Numbered from the stretch's first letter, positions 46,402 through 56,124 are shown. The stretch is DNA of 64,000 bases from Planococcus liqunii (GCF_030413595.1 NZ_CP129238.1:2294001-2358000), one strand, 5' to 3'. The notes: generated by a model from the sequence alone, not told the origin. Numbers and translations are program-made.

Positions 46402-47268
46402 ATGAAAGATCTGCAATTGAAAAATGTATTATTCATATTGCTGGGGGCTGCCATTTACAGTTTTGGCTTTGTCCACTTCAATATCCAGAATGAATTGGGT
46501 GAAGGCGGGTTCGCAGGCATTACGCTGATCTTATTCTTCCTATTTAATTGGGATCCCGCTTTAATGAACTTGTTATTAAACATTCCGCTGTTTTTTATCG
46601 GCTGGAAGCTGCTCGGCAAAAAAGTTTTCCTTTATACAATCATCGGGACCGTGGCAGTTTCAGTTTTCCTGAAAGTTTTTCTGGTTTATGAAATCCAAAT
46701 CAATTTACATGAAGATTTGTTTTTGGCCACGCTTTTCGCCGGCGTTTTTGTTGGTGTTGGGCTCGGCATCATTTTCCGCTATGGCGGAACGACAGGAGGC
46801 GTGGATATCATTGCCCGCCTAGTCCAGAAATACAGCGGCTGGAGCATGGGGAAAACGATGTTCCTGTTTGACGCTTGTGTGATTGTGTTGTCCCGCCTGA
46901 CATTCCTCGACAACCGTACGATGATGTACACACTCGTCGCTGTATTTGTCGGTGCACGGGTCATTGATTTTGTGCAGGAAGGCGCTTATTCAGGCCGAGG
47001 CGCCATGATCATCTCGAATTCCCAAGAAGAAATCGCCAGCCGCATTGCAAAAGAGATGGACCGGGGCATTACGATCCTCCGCGGCTATGGCCATTTTACG
47101 AAAGAAGAACGGGAAGTGCTGTACTGCGTCGTCGCGAAAAATGAAATCGTCCGTTTGAAGAACATCATCAACAGCGTCGACCCGCACGCATTCGTTTCCT
47201 TAATGGAAGTCCACGACGTTATGGGCGAAGGCTTTACGCTCGATGAGCAGAAACAGCCAATTGGCTAA
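46402..47268 (+). CDS. ypjC: YitT/DUF161-family membrane protein (YpjC)
   Basis: This 288-aa protein has five or six hydrophobic segments in its first two thirds (about 5-185) and ends in a soluble DUF2179 domain (about 200-285: RGITILRGYGHFTKEEREVLYCVV). The glycine-rich RYGGTTGGVDIIARL segment is typical of YitT proteins. The function is unknown. The ATG at 46402 has AGGGGATGA upstream. It is on the plus strand, divergent from ypjD. Confidence 0.85.
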   Translation: MKDLQLKNVLFILLGAAIYSFGFVHFNIQNELGEGGFAGITLILFFLFNWDPALMNLLLNIPLFFIGWKLLGKKVFLYTIIGTVAVSVFLKVFLVYEIQINLHEDLFLATLFAGVFVGVGLGIIFRYGGTTGGVDIIARLVQKYSGWSMGKTMFLFDACVIVLSRLTFLDNRTMMYTLVAVFVGARVIDFVQEGAYSGRGAMIISNSQEEIASRIAKEMDRGITILRGYGHFTKEEREVLYCVVAKNEIVRLKNIINSVDPHAFVSLMEVHDVMGEGFTLDEQKQPIG

Positions 47269-47273
47269 TTAGA

Positions 47274-47335
47274 AAAAAGAGACCTTCCGGCAACGCCTGC
47301 AGCAACGGGCTAACCGGAAGGTCCTTTTTATTTTC
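47274..47335. terminator. ypjC terminator
   Basis: GACCTTCCGG pairs with CCGGAAGGTC across a 23-nt loop, with an A run before and CTTTTTATTTT after, so it can work in both directions. Confidence 0.8.
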
Positions 47336-47362
47336 CATCTTGCACCTAGACATGGCTAACAA

Positions 47363-47414
47363 ACAAAAAAGATTGCCCCTTGGCCACTGCTCAGTGGATT
47401 TCGGAACAATCTTT
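47363..47414 (-). terminator. terminator of the YugP-like gene
   Basis: AAAGATTG and CAATCTTT arms enclose an inner CCACTG/CAGTGG hairpin, with TTTTTTG on minus. Confidence 0.7.
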
Positions 47415-47420
47415 GTGTGG

Positions 47421-48095
47421 TTAAGACCGGTTCATGCTGGTGTAGATCAACAACAAGCGGGCCAGTTCAAGTACGGCAACAGCAGTTGCTGCAACATACG
47501 TCATGGCAGCTGCGCTTAATACTTTTTTCGCATCGCGTTCTTCCTCGTTGCGGATAATATTATTTGAAAGCAATTGGTCCATCGCGCGGCTCGAAGCGTT
47601 AAACTCCACCGGCAACGTAATCAACTGGAACAGAACCCCTGCAGCCAGTAAAATAATACCCACCAATAAAGCGCCGCTCCAAGCGGAAAACAACCCGATC
47701 ATGATAAAGATCCAAGACATATTGGATGAAATGTTGACGACTGGCACCAGGCGATGGCGCAAGCGAAGGAATGAATAATCTTCCGCGTCCTGAATCGCGT
47801 GGCCGACTTCGTGTGCCGCTACCGCAGTACCGGCAACCGAGGCATCGTGGTAGTTATGGCTGCTCAGCGCCACCGTTTTAGTCAACGGGTTGTAATGGTC
47901 GCTTAGCATACCGCGGCTTTCAACCACTTTTACATCGTGCAAGCCATTGTTATCAAGAATGATGCGCGCAACTTGTGCTCCGGCAATACCGGACGTTGAA
48001 CGGATTTTGGAATATTTGCCGTATGTCCGCTTTAATTTAAATTGAGCCCACATAGGAATAATCAGCAAAAGGATGAAATAGACAATAAAACTCAT
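47421..48095 (-). CDS. YugP-type membrane zinc metallopeptidase
   Basis: This 224-aa protein is a predicted membrane-bound zinc metallopeptidase (PF04298 family, like B. subtilis YugP). An N-terminal helix (about 1-15) is followed by HEVGH, the zinc-binding HEXXH motif (near residue 95), and further transmembrane segments at about 120-165 and 195-220. The substrate is unknown. In B. subtilis, ypjB occupies the place between ypjA and ypjC; here this unrelated gene replaces it. A terminator follows. Confidence 0.85.
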   Translation of the reverse strand: MSFIVYFILLLIIPMWAQFKLKRTYGKYSKIRSTSGIAGAQVARIILDNNGLHDVKVVESRGMLSDHYNPLTKTVALSSHNYHDASVAGTAVAAHEVGHAIQDAEDYSFLRLRHRLVPVVNISSNMSWIFIMIGLFSAWSGALLVGIILLAAGVLFQLITLPVEFNASSRAMDQLLSNNIIRNEEERDAKKVLSAAAMTYVAATAVAVLELARLLLIYTSMNRS

Positions 48096-48147
48096 CTGGT
48101 TAACACACCTCTCTTTTCTGCTTCTCCCTATATTTTACTAGCTTTGG

Positions 48148-48759
48148 TCAGCTATGGTCAACTGATACGCTGTGTGGCTTGTTCATATGGACGACCACGT
48201 ACGAAAACGCAATACAGGCAATTGACAGCCAGAAAGTGAAATAGCCGATTTGGGCAGTGTAAGCATCAAGGCTTCCGTAAATCGGCATTTGGCCAAACAC
48301 ATAGTCGATGACAACATCATGCAAGGTCCAAATGGCCGTAACGGCAGCTGCCAACCAGCCGAAGCGGTAATGGTCGATGTACAGCACCGCCTGCATCGCC
48401 ATTGCAAAATGGGACACGACGAGCATCCAGCCCAGCCAGCCGATGGAACCGGTTTCTGCCAGTGTCAGCAAATTCATCACCACGGCCCATAATCCGTATT
48501 TAATCAAGGTGACAAACGCCAAAGCTTCAAATAAGGAACTTCTCTTGCCAATCAGCCAGAGTCCGAGGACAATCGTAAAAAATAAACTGGCTGTCGGACT
48601 GTCCGGTACAAAAATCAAAAACTTCGGTTCGGTTATTTTCAATTGCCAACCATACCATATGTATCCGTAAATCGTTCCGCCTAAGTTTATCAGAAAGACC
48701 AGGAGCAGGAATGGCCGGAACATCAGCCAGGCGGAAATCTTCTGTATAAAAGAAATCAT
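48148..48759 (-). CDS. ypjA: DUF1405 membrane protein (YpjA)
   Basis: This 203-aa integral membrane protein has about six hydrophobic segments spread over its length. Family-type segments include NLGGTIYGYIWYGWQL and LIFVPDSPTASLFF. The function is unknown. The start at 48759 follows AAAGGAAG. It lies after the qcrABC terminator and ahead of the YugP-like gene. Confidence 0.85.
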   Translation of the reverse strand: MISFIQKISAWLMFRPFLLLVFLINLGGTIYGYIWYGWQLKITEPKFLIFVPDSPTASLFFTIVLGLWLIGKRSSLFEALAFVTLIKYGLWAVVMNLLTLAETGSIGWLGWMLVVSHFAMAMQAVLYIDHYRFGWLAAAVTAIWTLHDVVIDYVFGQMPIYGSLDAYTAQIGYFTFWLSIACIAFSYVVVHMNKPHSVSVDHS

Positions 48760-48781
48760 TGCATTCTTCCTTTCAGATAGC

Positions 48782-48810
48782 AAAAAAGAGCCGGTTTCCC
48801 GGCTCTTTTT
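48782..48810 (-). terminator. terminator of the qcrABC operon
   Basis: AAAAAGAGCCGG and CCGGCTCTTTTTT arms with a GAAA loop lie six bases after the qcrC stop. Confidence 0.9.
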
Positions 48811-48816
48811 ACAACT

Positions 48817-49602
48817 TTATTCTTCTCCGCCCAAACCTGCGATAAATTCAGTCATGACCTTAAGGTCTTCTTCTGAACCTTCCCAAGATGGTGGCATTAC
48901 TTGCTGTCCGTCTTTTTCAATACCGTTTACAGCGATGTTCGCAATTTCTTCAGCGCTAAGTCCCGTGTTCGTAAGAGCCGGTCCAACAGCACCTTCTAAA
49001 TTGTCGCCGTGGCAACTGATACAAGCGGCGCCTGAGTAAATTTCATACCCCGGGTCAGCTGTGTCAATTTCCACTTCTTCAACGATTTGCCCTTGTGCTT
49101 CAGCAGCTTCCCAGTCATGGTTCGCTACCGATTCCCATGTAAGGAAAATGATTGCTGCAACTGCAAGAATCATAAAGCCTGTAGGAAGCGGACGTTTTGA
49201 AGCCCGGCGTTCTGGACCTGGATCCAAGAACGGAGCAAGAGCCAATGCGCCAAATGCAAGACCTGGAACAATGATTGCACCGATTACGTTAAACGGCCCG
49301 GATGCGAATTGATATTTAAGCAATTGATATAAGAATAAGAAATACCAGTCTGGCAGTGGAATATAGCCTGTATCTGTCGGATCTGCCTTACCTTCTAGTG
49401 GTGAAGGATGGGCGACAGTCAATAGCAAGAAACCAATCAAGAAGACTGCACCAATCATCCATTCTTTCAAAAGGAAGTTTGGCCAGAAAGCTTCTGTCTT
49501 GCCAGGATATTCGGAGTAATCTTTGGGGATGTTCGGTTTACGATGCTGCAAACCTGGTACACGTGAATCCCCAACGAATTTCATCCCTTTTCCGCGATGC
49601 AT
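48817..49602 (-). CDS. qcrC: menaquinol:cytochrome c reductase, cytochrome b/c subunit QcrC
   Basis: This 261-aa membrane subunit of the bc complex is a fusion typical of Bacillus. Three transmembrane helices (about 50-68, 105-130, 140-160) correspond to the cytochrome b C-terminal part (subunit IV), including PDWYFLF. The C-terminal cytochrome c domain has the haem-attachment motif CISCH (near residue 193) and a later Met ligand candidate in MPPSWEG. It follows qcrB. Confidence 0.95.
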   Translation of the reverse strand: MHRGKGMKFVGDSRVPGLQHRKPNIPKDYSEYPGKTEAFWPNFLLKEWMIGAVFLIGFLLLTVAHPSPLEGKADPTDTGYIPLPDWYFLFLYQLLKYQFASGPFNVIGAIIVPGLAFGALALAPFLDPGPERRASKRPLPTGFMILAVAAIIFLTWESVANHDWEAAEAQGQIVEEVEIDTADPGYEIYSGAACISCHGDNLEGAVGPALTNTGLSAEEIANIAVNGIEKDGQQVMPPSWEGSEEDLKVMTEFIAGLGGEE

Positions 49603-49640
49603 AGTGTCCCCTCCTTAATAAATCCTTGTGGCCGCTAGTC

Positions 49641-50315
49641 TTATAGCGGGCCGGAAATACCTTGTCTTCTGATCATGATAAAATGCGCTGCAAGCAACCC
49701 AAGCAAAGCAGCTGGTAAGAAGAATACATGTATTGCGAAGAAACGCGTCAAAGTCTGTGCACCAAGGATTGTTGAATCCCCTGCAAGCAGAATTTTGATC
49801 GATTCACCGATAACCGGTACAGAAGCGGCAATTTCAATACCAACTTTTGTCGCAAACAATGCTTTCATGTCCCATGGAAGCAAGTAACCTGTGAAACTCA
49901 ATCCTAGGATTACACCAAATAGCATAACTCCGACGATCCAGTTCAATTCACGAGGTTTCTTATAAGAACCTGTAAAGAATACACGTAGTGTATGAAGGAA
50001 AATCATTACCACTACAAGTGAAGCTCCCCAGTGGTGCATCCCACGCACAATTTCTCCAAAAGCAACTTCATTTTGAAGATAATAAACCGATTCCCAAGCA
50101 TTTTCAATATCGGGTACATAATACATTGTTAAGAACATACCGGATAAGATCTGGATTACTGTGATGAAGAATGTTAATCCTCCGAAACAATAAACGAATG
50201 CTGAAAAGTGGTGTGCGGGGTTTACGTGTTCCGGTACTTCATGGTCAGCAATATCACGCCAGATTGGCGTAATATCTAAACGCTCATCAACCCAATCATA
50301 TAACTTGTTTAGCAC
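49641..50315 (-). CDS. qcrB: menaquinol:cytochrome c reductase, cytochrome b subunit QcrB
   Basis: This 224-aa integral membrane cytochrome b6-like protein has four transmembrane helices. Paired haem-binding histidines lie in helix 2 (GMHHWGASLVVVMIFLH) and helix 4 (FFAIHVFFLP...AHFIM). SFTGYLLPWD is the conserved quinol-site segment. It is the central gene of the qcrA-qcrB-qcrC operon. Confidence 0.96.
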   Translation of the reverse strand: MLNKLYDWVDERLDITPIWRDIADHEVPEHVNPAHHFSAFVYCFGGLTFFITVIQILSGMFLTMYYVPDIENAWESVYYLQNEVAFGEIVRGMHHWGASLVVVMIFLHTLRVFFTGSYKKPRELNWIVGVMLFGVILGLSFTGYLLPWDMKALFATKVGIEIAASVPVIGESIKILLAGDSTILGAQTLTRFFAIHVFFLPAALLGLLAAHFIMIRRQGISGPL

Positions 50316-50336
50316 TGGTGTCGTACCCCCTAACTA

Positions 50337-50840
50337 TTAAACTATTGTGTTTGCTTGTACTGCTCCGATCGCCAAGTAGCCATCTCTTTCTTCCACTTGA
50401 TACTCATCAAGCGGCCCAAGAGGCGGTGTTCCGGCAATGTTCTGACCGTTCTTTTCGTAGCGGCCAGCGTGGCACGGACAGAAGAATTGGGTCGGGTGTT
50501 CCGGGTCAGCGGCCCAGTTCACTGTGCATCCTAAGTGTTTGCAGACTGGTGAAAGAGCGACAATTTTGTCCCCTTCTTTGTAAACCCAAGCTGAACTTGT
50601 TACTTCAGATGTATACCAAGCATCTACTTGCTCGTAAGCAAAGTCGACGCGTACTGGTTCTTCAGTTAAATCCGCAACTGCTTGGTCGGTCAAAATGTAA
50701 TCCCCAGCATCATGCTGCTGAAGAATCGGGTCAACCGCGAAACGAACCATTGGCATCAGCATCCCTGCAGCCATAAATCCGCCTACTCCTGTTAAAGTGT
50801 AACCTAAAAATTGACGTCGTGATACACGATTATTACTCAT
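50337..50840 (-). CDS. qcrA: Rieske iron-sulfur subunit QcrA
   Basis: This 167-aa membrane-anchored Rieske protein carries the 2Fe-2S ligands CKHLGC and CPCHAG. Its N-terminus SNNRVSRRQFLGY resembles a twin-arginine (RRQFL) signal anchor, as known for Bacillus Rieske proteins, followed by a hydrophobic helix. The start at 50840 has a G-rich site upstream. It is the first gene of qcrABC. Confidence 0.96.
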   Translation of the reverse strand: MSNNRVSRRQFLGYTLTGVGGFMAAGMLMPMVRFAVDPILQQHDAGDYILTDQAVADLTEEPVRVDFAYEQVDAWYTSEVTSSAWVYKEGDKIVALSPVCKHLGCTVNWAADPEHPTQFFCPCHAGRYEKNGQNIAGTPPLGPLDEYQVEERDGYLAIGAVQANTIV

Positions 50841-50981
50841 CCTTTTCCCCCCTCTAACATTCAAGGTCAGTCCAATGGACATACTCAATTCAAATATAAT
50901 TACTAGGACAACCTAATGATATATCAATCAAATGTTAAGGTCAATATCGCAGTGAAGCGATTGTGACAGTTTGTGAACATT

Positions 50982-51434
50982 TCATGAATGCTGTGACCAC
51001 TCTGTAATAAATAGTGGAAGCACTTGCCGCAGCTGGTCTTCCATGACCGATTGCTTGAACGATTGATCCATGCTTTCCGTTGGAATGGCCGGCAGCCAGA
51101 GCACATTTTTCACTTCTTCAAGCGACCGCCATTCGGCGTCCGTCGTCAAATAAAAGACATGCTTGAACGCTGTAGGTTCCAGCTCGGCAGCTAGTTCAGA
51201 ACCCAGTCTTGCACGGTCTGCACCTTTGGCATACGAGACCGGCGGGAATAATAATATGCGGCCTTTAAATTGTTTTTCCAATAAGTTTGCCAGTGATTGC
51301 AGATAATCGGAAGAACTGGCGCTTGATTTCATGGCAGCCGGATTTAAATCCAGTTGGACCAGCGGAATGACAGCCGTGTCCACATATTCTTTCTGCTGCA
51401 AGTACTGATCGATTTCTTTCCCCAAAAAATGCAT
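50982..51434 (-). CDS. ypiF: DUF2487 (YpiF-like) protein
   Basis: This 150-aa soluble protein has the DUF2487 pattern LLFPPVSYAK in the middle and repeated hydrophobic-strand pieces (VFYLTTD, VLWLPAIP). No catalytic motif is seen and the function is unknown. It lies between ypiB and qcrA, as in B. subtilis. No clear terminator separates it from qcrA. Confidence 0.8.
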   Translation of the reverse strand: MHFLGKEIDQYLQQKEYVDTAVIPLVQLDLNPAAMKSSASSSDYLQSLANLLEKQFKGRILLFPPVSYAKGADRARLGSELAAELEPTAFKHVFYLTTDAEWRSLEEVKNVLWLPAIPTESMDQSFKQSVMEDQLRQVLPLFITEWSQHS

Positions 51435-51439
51435 AGTAT

Positions 51440-52003
51440 TTATTCACTCTCCGTTTTCTTTAAAGTTTTGATGGACTGAAGCAATGCAGAAAGCTCGAAG
51501 AATTTCTCGCGGTCATTCGCATCGAGGGCTTCATCTATTTGTTTCAATAGCGTATCTTCCTGGAAAACAGTCAGGCTCTCATTCAATAGCTTTTCGGCCA
51601 CCACGCGGTCTTCATCGGTAATTGTCGCATGCTTGGGCATATAAGGATTTTCTTCAAGCACCGATAAGTACAAAGCCGAAGGCGGCATGTTCGGGAAATT
51701 CAATTGAACAAACAAGTCTTCATCCGGATTTAAGCGCAAATCATGAAACGACTTTTCTGCATCTGCTGTCATCAAATTGCCTTTGTAGAAGCGAAATGGA
51801 ATTTCCTTCGATTCGGTTGAGGACATGACCATGGCACGCGGGCAGTAATGCGCTTCTTCAACAAAATGAGTTTTCTCAAGCAAGTCTTCATTGCTCAACA
51901 TATAGTTAAGAATCCAGATGCATTCTCTTCTTTTCATCTTGTGGGTCTGCAAAAACCAGCGGACAAACTGCTTTTTTTCTCCTACTGAAATATAAGCGGT
52001 CAT
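51440..52003 (-). CDS. ypiB: UPF0302 (YpiB) protein
   Basis: This 187-aa soluble protein has family segments KKQFVRWFLQTHKMKRRE and LNYMLSNEDLLEKTHFVEEA. The C-terminal helix matches the YpiB-type IDEALD...FFEL. Function is unknown. The start at 52003 follows AGGAGG. It overlaps little with its neighbours and lies in the aro-ypi-qcr gene run. Confidence 0.88.
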   Translation of the reverse strand: MTAYISVGEKKQFVRWFLQTHKMKRRECIWILNYMLSNEDLLEKTHFVEEAHYCPRAMVMSSTESKEIPFRFYKGNLMTADAEKSFHDLRLNPDEDLFVQLNFPNMPPSALYLSVLEENPYMPKHATITDEDRVVAEKLLNESLTVFQEDTLLKQIDEALDANDREKFFELSALLQSIKTLKKTESE

Positions 52004-52017
52004 GAAAATTCCTCCTT

Positions 52018-53271
52018 TCACTCAAACGATTGCTGCCAGTCAAACCAGTCAGGGTTTTCCGGCTCCAACACTTGAAGTTCTTTTATGATTTCGAGGGCTT
52101 TCTCTCGATTCCCTTCTTCAATCAAAAATCTTGCGTATTTTTCAAGAAAGTTCGAGTCATCTCGGAAAGCCGGATAGGCCTTTTCGAAATAAACTGCCGC
52201 TTTTTGGAATTGTTCAGTCCGCTCGTAGGCTTCGGCAAGCATAGGGTAAATTCCTGCCCAGTCGTCTTCATTGGCGACAACGCTTTCCGCCAGCTCCAGC
52301 AAATCTTCATCCATTTCTTCCGCATGGAAATAAGAAACCAGTGTATAGATGGCCTCCATGTATTCAGGGTCCAAAGCAATTGCTTGCCTTAACTGGTTGA
52401 CTCCCTCTTCTGCCTTGCCAAGCTTCAATGCCAGTTTTCCGGCGAACAAATAAAGCTCTTTGTCAAACTCATCCCGCGTGATGCCTTCCAAGATGGCCGA
52501 ATAAGCGGCTTCATAATCCTCAGCCATGTTCAGGCTTTGCGCACGGAGCAGATATGCCGAGAAATAATCCGGGTCGATGCCGATCAATTCGTTTAATCTG
52601 CGGACGGCCAATTCGTATTGGCGGGTCTGGAACGCCGCAAACGCCGCACCGTACAATACATCCGGCTGTATCTGGTCTTTCAGCACTTCCTCGTAATAAG
52701 GCAACGCTTCTTCATACGCTGCGCCTGCACTATAGACTTCTGCCAGCCGCTCGGAAAGATTGACTCCTTCTATGACGACTTGCTGTTCCTTTAAATCCTG
52801 ATAGATTTTGGCAGATTCCAAGTAACGCCCCGAGTCGAGCAGCAGCTCCGCTTTTGCCTGATACAGCAGCGGCTCATCCGGCAGCAGCTCTATCGCTTCG
52901 TTTAAGCGGCTTTCTGCAGCTTCCAAAAGCCCTTGCAGCTGGAACAGGTCCGCCAGTGTAACAAGCACCTGAGGGTATAATTCGTCGTCTTTCGGAATTT
53001 CCATCAAGGTGTTGAGCGCTTCGTCTTCGCGGTCCACCTCAATCAGCAAATTGGCACGGTCGACTTTCAGCTGGGATTCTTCGGGAAATACATACTGCAG
53101 ATGCTCCAGGACTTTAATCGCTTCTTCCACATAGCCGATATCCGCCAGCCACTCGGATAAATCGTATTGCTCATCCGGGTCGCCGTTCAATAAATACGGT
53201 TCCAGTAAGGCATTGACGGAATCCGGATCACCTTGTTCCACTGCTTGTTGAATGTCTTTTATGCTTGTCAT
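52018..53271 (-). CDS. ypiA: tetratricopeptide-repeat protein (YpiA)
   Basis: This 417-aa soluble protein is built of about ten helical tetratricopeptide repeats along most of its length (from about residue 15 to 410), with typical pairs such as AYEEALPYYEEVL and FQKAAVYFEKAYP. It is acidic. It presumably mediates protein contacts; no partner is known. The start at 53271 follows TAGGTGATAGC. It lies after aroA and a short terminator. Confidence 0.85.
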   Translation of the reverse strand: MTSIKDIQQAVEQGDPDSVNALLEPYLLNGDPDEQYDLSEWLADIGYVEEAIKVLEHLQYVFPEESQLKVDRANLLIEVDREDEALNTLMEIPKDDELYPQVLVTLADLFQLQGLLEAAESRLNEAIELLPDEPLLYQAKAELLLDSGRYLESAKIYQDLKEQQVVIEGVNLSERLAEVYSAGAAYEEALPYYEEVLKDQIQPDVLYGAAFAAFQTRQYELAVRRLNELIGIDPDYFSAYLLRAQSLNMAEDYEAAYSAILEGITRDEFDKELYLFAGKLALKLGKAEEGVNQLRQAIALDPEYMEAIYTLVSYFHAEEMDEDLLELAESVVANEDDWAGIYPMLAEAYERTEQFQKAAVYFEKAYPAFRDDSNFLEKYARFLIEEGNREKALEIIKELQVLEPENPDWFDWQQSFE

Positions 53272-53333
53272 GCTATCACCTATTCTTTCAGTTTCATACT
53301 TCCATCCTACACGAAAGTGTGTTCGAATCATAA

Positions 53334-53356
53334 CAAAAAACCCCCCATACGGGGAG
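53334..53356 (-). terminator. terminator of the aro operon
   Basis: CTCCCC and GGGGGG arms with a short loop and TTTTTTG on minus, right after the EPSP synthase stop codon. Confidence 0.75.
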
Positions 53357-54640
53357 TTAATTGATCAACGAATTCATCTGTTCGACAAAATTTGGAAAGG
53401 AAACGGCGATGCAGTCGGGGTCGTCGATCTGCACTTCTCCGGTTGCCGCCAAAGCCGCAACTGCGGCCATCATGCCCAACCGGTGGTCTCCGTATGTTTT
53501 CATCTCCGCGCCGGTTAATGGGGTCGGCCCATTGATGATCATGCCGTCTTCAGTGGCTGTGATGTCCGCGCCCATTTTGGACAGTTCTGCTACAACAGCA
53601 GCAATTCTGTCTGTTTCTTTTACGCGCAGCTCTTCGGCATCTTTAATGACCGTAATGCCATGCGCTTGAGTCGCAATCAGGGCGATCAGCGGAATTTCAT
53701 CAATCAGTCTTGGAATCAGGTCTCCGCCGATTTCAATGCCATCCAATTTGGAAGAACGGATGGTCAAGTCTGCTGAAGGCTCTCCTTCGACTGCTCTTTC
53801 CTTCAAGTCGAAATCCGCTCCCATTTGTGCAATGACGTCCAGGATTCCCGTACGCGTCGGATTGCTTCCAACATTCGTGAGAACCACTTCACTTTGCCCG
53901 GTAATCAATGCAGCGCCGATCATGAACGCCGCAGAAGAAATATCCCCCGGCACCTGGACATGGGCTGCTGTCAGTTTTTGGCCGCCTTCAAGCTCTATGG
54001 CCCCATTCCTTCTGGTAATCTCGGCACCAAAATGTTTGAGCATGATTTCCGTATGGTCTCGGGTCGCTACCGGTTCAGTGATCACCGTTTTGCCTTCCGC
54101 CTTTAACGCCGCCAGCAAAATCGCAGATTTCACTTGGGCACTTGCAACCGGGAGGGTGTAATTGATGGCCGAAAGTGTTGTCCCTTGGACTGCGAGCGGC
54201 GTAAATTGCCCGTCTTGCCGCCCCCGGATATCCGCGCCCATTTCGCGCAGAGGATTGATGATACGCTTCATTGGGCGCTTGGCGATCGATTCATCGCCTG
54301 CCATCACCGAGTGGAACGACGTGCCAGCAAGCAATCCGAGCATGAGGCGGGTAGTAGTTCCCGAATTTCCGGTATCGAGCACTTCAGACGGTTCCTGCCA
54401 GGACGCTTCGCCCCCGCTTGTAATCGTCACGGTCTTCCCTTCCAGTTCGATGCCGACACCCAATTTCCTGAAACAGCTGATTGTGCTCAAGCAGTCATCG
54501 CCAAGCAAAAAACCTTCCACCGTAGTGGTTCCGCTTGCCATCGCCCCGAACATAATCGCCCGGTGCGAAATGGATTTATCTCCTGGCACTTGAATTGTCC
54601 CTTTTAACGAAGGGTTTGAATAAGATAAAGTCAAAGTCAT
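53357..54640 (-). CDS. aroA: 3-phosphoshikimate 1-carboxyvinyltransferase (EPSP synthase)
   Basis: This 427-aa enzyme makes EPSP from shikimate 3-phosphate and PEP. It is named aroE in older B. subtilis usage. Motifs are [12 protein letters not shown] (about 18-29), NSGTTTRLM (near 92) and LRVKETDRI. The glyphosate-site sequence resembles the class II type. It is the last gene of the aroC-aroB-aroH-tyrA-aroA operon. Confidence 0.96.
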   Translation of the reverse strand: MTLTLSYSNPSLKGTIQVPGDKSISHRAIMFGAMASGTTTVEGFLLGDDCLSTISCFRKLGVGIELEGKTVTITSGGEASWQEPSEVLDTGNSGTTTRLMLGLLAGTSFHSVMAGDESIAKRPMKRIINPLREMGADIRGRQDGQFTPLAVQGTTLSAINYTLPVASAQVKSAILLAALKAEGKTVITEPVATRDHTEIMLKHFGAEITRRNGAIELEGGQKLTAAHVQVPGDISSAAFMIGAALITGQSEVVLTNVGSNPTRTGILDVIAQMGADFDLKERAVEGEPSADLTIRSSKLDGIEIGGDLIPRLIDEIPLIALIATQAHGITVIKDAEELRVKETDRIAAVVAELSKMGADITATEDGMIINGPTPLTGAEMKTYGDHRLGMMAAVAALAATGEVQIDDPDCIAVSFPNFVEQMNSLIN

Positions 54641-54655
54641 GACATGGCCTTCCTT

Positions 54656-55744
54656 TCAGGAAATATACGTATCGTACGCTGTTCTTTTGCTGATGCATTC
54701 TTTAGCCCGTTCGCGGTCTTCGGGTGTCTGGAAACTGATGACCAAAATTCCAAAAACGTCTTCACGGGTTTCCAAAATGCGCAGATTGACAATGCTGATT
54801 TGCTCTTCAGCCAAATAGCCGGTCAATTCGGAAATGCTTCCGGGAACATCCGGGATGTCGATGTATAAATCGTAGACGCTGTACATTGCCCCGTAGCCTG
54901 CAATCGGCAGTTCATCCCGCACCGATTTGGCGCGCTGGAAATACTCCTGGATCGGTTCCGGTTCATTCCGGACCAACAAGTCCCGGAGCTGCTCCATTTC
55001 ATCCATCCAGTTGCTCAATTGCTGGACAATCATGCCGTTGTTCTGCGTAGTGATATCCCGCCACATTTCCGGATTGGACGAGGCAATTCGCGTGATATCC
55101 CGGAAACCGCCGGCTGCCAGCTGGCGCGCAAATGGGTACTCTTCTTCTTTAGCCAATTGGTGGACGAGCGACGCCGCAATCAAATGCGGAAAATGGCTGA
55201 CAATAGCCGTCATATAATCATGTTCATCCGCTTTCAGCACTTCCACTTTCGCTTTTGTCACCGACAAAAGTTCTTTCAAAAAAGCGATGCTTTCTTCGCT
55301 GGTGTTCTCCAATGGCGTCAAAATATAGAAGGCATTTTCAAACAGCACTTCTTTTGCCGCTTCAACGCCGCTTTTGTGCGAACCCACCATCGGATGCCCG
55401 CCAATAAAAGCACGGTCCAATCCTTTGGCGGCTTCCATGATCTGGTGTTTTGTGCTGCCGGTATCTGTTAAGATGACCTCTTTTTTTAAATCCCAAAACT
55501 TGCTTTGCTCCATTAACTTGACGGTTGTGCCGACCGGAGTAGCAAAAACGATGACATCCGCTTCTGCGGCTGCCCTTTTAAGCGACGGAGGTGAGCTATG
55601 TATGATTCCCATTTTAAAAGCTTTTCTGGCTGTATGCGGGTCCGCGTCATAACCTGCCACGTGGACACCTTCGTGCCGCTGCAGTGCCTTTGCCAGGGAC
55701 CCGCCAATCAAGCCAAGCCCGATAATCAGCACTTGAGCGTTCAT
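54656..55744 (-). CDS. tyrA: prephenate dehydrogenase with ACT domain
   Basis: This 362-aa enzyme converts prephenate to 4-hydroxyphenylpyruvate in tyrosine synthesis. It has an N-terminal NAD motif GLGLIGGSLA (about 9-18), GGHPMVGSHKSG in the catalytic domain and a C-terminal ACT domain (about 290-360) for likely tyrosine feedback. It overlaps aroH as ATGA. In B. subtilis trp genes and hisC lie before tyrA; here they are absent. Confidence 0.96.
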   Translation of the reverse strand: MNAQVLIIGLGLIGGSLAKALQRHEGVHVAGYDADPHTARKAFKMGIIHSSPPSLKRAAAEADVIVFATPVGTTVKLMEQSKFWDLKKEVILTDTGSTKHQIMEAAKGLDRAFIGGHPMVGSHKSGVEAAKEVLFENAFYILTPLENTSEESIAFLKELLSVTKAKVEVLKADEHDYMTAIVSHFPHLIAASLVHQLAKEEEYPFARQLAAGGFRDITRIASSNPEMWRDITTQNNGMIVQQLSNWMDEMEQLRDLLVRNEPEPIQEYFQRAKSVRDELPIAGYGAMYSVYDLYIDIPDVPGSISELTGYLAEEQISIVNLRILETREDVFGILVISFQTPEDRERAKECISKRTAYDTYIS

Positions 55745-56124
55745 AGCATCTTCGCCTCAGTGTTCCGAACCAGATCCGGACGCAGTTTTATAGCATCGTT
55801 CAAATAGATATGCTGAATTTCCTTTTGGGCTACATTGGTATTGACATGCATCATCACACGGATGCACAGCGGCAAACTGCCTGGTACATCCATTTCGTGC
55901 GTGCACATGACCGGTACATATGTCCAATCCTCAAGTGTCCGCACTGCTTTTGCCGGAAAAGCAGAAGCGATGTCTGTAGTCGTGGAGATGATAACCGATG
56001 CCACATCATCCGGTTCGATCCCGTTTTCCTTTGCCATTTCCAAAACAAGCCGGCTTGTTTCACGCAAAATTTCTTCCGGCTGATCAGCTCCAACTGTAAT
56101 AGCCCCTCTAACTCCTCGGATCAT
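55741..56124 (-). CDS. aroH: chorismate mutase, AroH type
   Basis: This 127-aa trimeric-type chorismate mutase makes prephenate from chorismate. Features match B. subtilis AroH: IRGVRGAITV (Arg7) at the start, a PARAL-like AFPAKAVRTL segment, and MCTHEMDVPGSLPLCIRVMMHVNT. Both ends overlap neighbours as ATGA (aroB and tyrA), giving tight coupling. Confidence 0.95.
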   Translation of the reverse strand: MIRGVRGAITVGADQPEEILRETSRLVLEMAKENGIEPDDVASVIISTTTDIASAFPAKAVRTLEDWTYVPVMCTHEMDVPGSLPLCIRVMMHVNTNVAQKEIQHIYLNDAIKLRPDLVRNTEAKML

